DNA from: Clostridia bacterium
Lineage (GTDB): Bacteria > Bacillota > Clostridia > UMGS1810
Length of the DNA: 13,911 nt
Reading direction: 5' to 3'
NCBI GenBank assembly: GCA_017549745.1
Contig: JAFYUA010000110.1
Span: 1-13,911, forward strand
Shown: positions 13,726-13,911 of the stretch, piece by piece
Position numbering within the stretch: position 1 is the stretch's first letter
How the letters are laid out: each line of letters begins with the position of its first letter
Position numbers and translations under genes: made by a program
The notes under the pieces: generated by a model
Seen by the model: the letters and a program-made list of their open reading frames with translations, nothing else
Database searches by the model: none
Told to the model about the DNA's origin: nothing

Positions 13726-13808
13726 CCAAAGCTTTTGGATATTCTCTTCGAAAACTGGCTTCGGCTTCGCCTGCAGAGGTTTTCTCCGAGAACATCCAAA
13801 AGCTTTTG
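13726..13808. repeat. Large imperfect inverted repeat, possible dispersed repeat element
   Basis: Two 30-base arms, 13726-13755 and 13779-13808, match in inverted orientation at 25 of 30 positions, sharing AAAGCTTTTGGAT and ending in AAAAC/GTTTT. The 23-base centre contains GGCTTCGGCTTCGCC, itself able to fold. The fragment is more GC-rich than the flanking DNA. No promoter, tRNA or family motif is recognised; the open frames across it look like by-products of its composition. Confidence 0.7.
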
Positions 13809-13832
13809 CGCCAGTTCCGCATATTGCAAGGT

Positions 13833-13911
13833 TTGGGTGTGCTTTTGCAGCGACTCTGCAGAAATAGCAAGTATTGCTATTTCGAAGCCCAAGCAGAAAA
13901 AGCATACCCAA
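13833..13911. repeat. Second nested inverted repeat reaching the window edge
   Basis: Outer arms TTGGGTGTGCTTTT (13833-13846) and AAAAGCATACCCAA (13898-13911) match at 13 of 14 positions; inside lies a perfect 10-base pair GAAATAGCAA (13861-13870) and TTGCTATTTC (13874-13883) with a GTA loop. Together with the preceding inverted repeat it looks like a composite structured unit that may continue past the end of the window. Confidence 0.65.

Noticed and set aside
13701..13911. Overlapping open frames on the minus strand (about 62-63 codons) read as hypothetical proteins
   Set aside because: They run across two large inverted repeats, start at TTG or remain open at the window edge, have no ribosome site, and their translations follow the repeat structure. 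Treated as by-products of the repeat.

Overview
The window looks like a chromosomal segment of a low-GC, anaerobic Gram-positive bacterium of the Clostridia type. Pointers are the AT-rich intergenic DNA, near-perfect sigma-A promoters, strong AGGAGG-like ribosome sites, rubrerythrin, a DUF1858 redox-disulfide protein, a firmicute-style small alarmone synthetase, and a paired pssA-psd locus. I cannot name the species.

Layout. 1-192: end of a tRNA cluster (Arg-CCT, cut by the window edge; Pro-GGG) and a shared bidirectional terminator. 191-2333 (minus): a two-gene cassette, an McrB-like AAA+ NTPase with an unusual Walker B followed by an overlapping protein of unknown function. This is the best candidate here for a poorly described (possibly defence) system. 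2400-4335: a DUF1858 protein, a patatin-like lipase, and a divergent TetR-type regulator. 4361-6544 (minus): a tight operon of small alarmone synthetase, FliB/CxxCxxCC-type protein and PAP2 phosphatase, divergent from rubrerythrin (6680-7216). 7273-7386 (minus): a 37-residue, Asn/Gln-rich micro-ORF with a good ribosome site. 7535-8978 (plus): pssA and psd, overlapping, which make phosphatidylethanolamine from CDP-diacylglycerol and serine.

8991-10291 is an apparently intact IS3-family (IS150-like) element that landed inside what looks like the shared terminator between psd and upp. 10318-12330 (minus) is a uracil salvage operon: uraA (uptake) then upp (conversion to UMP), with a promoter overlapped by an inverted repeat. 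12464-13597 (minus) is a CaCA-family cation antiporter preceded by a consensus promoter, a yybP-ykoY (manganese) riboswitch and an overlapping intrinsic terminator; the arrangement predicts that Mn2+ turns the gene on. 13598-13911 has no convincing gene but holds three inverted repeats, two of them large, probably part of a dispersed repeat that continues past the window.

Most genes are housekeeping or stress functions read from short units with their own promoters. The parts with real novelty potential are the McrB-like pair, the Mn-riboswitch/antiporter link, the Asn/Gln micro-ORF and the terminal repeat.
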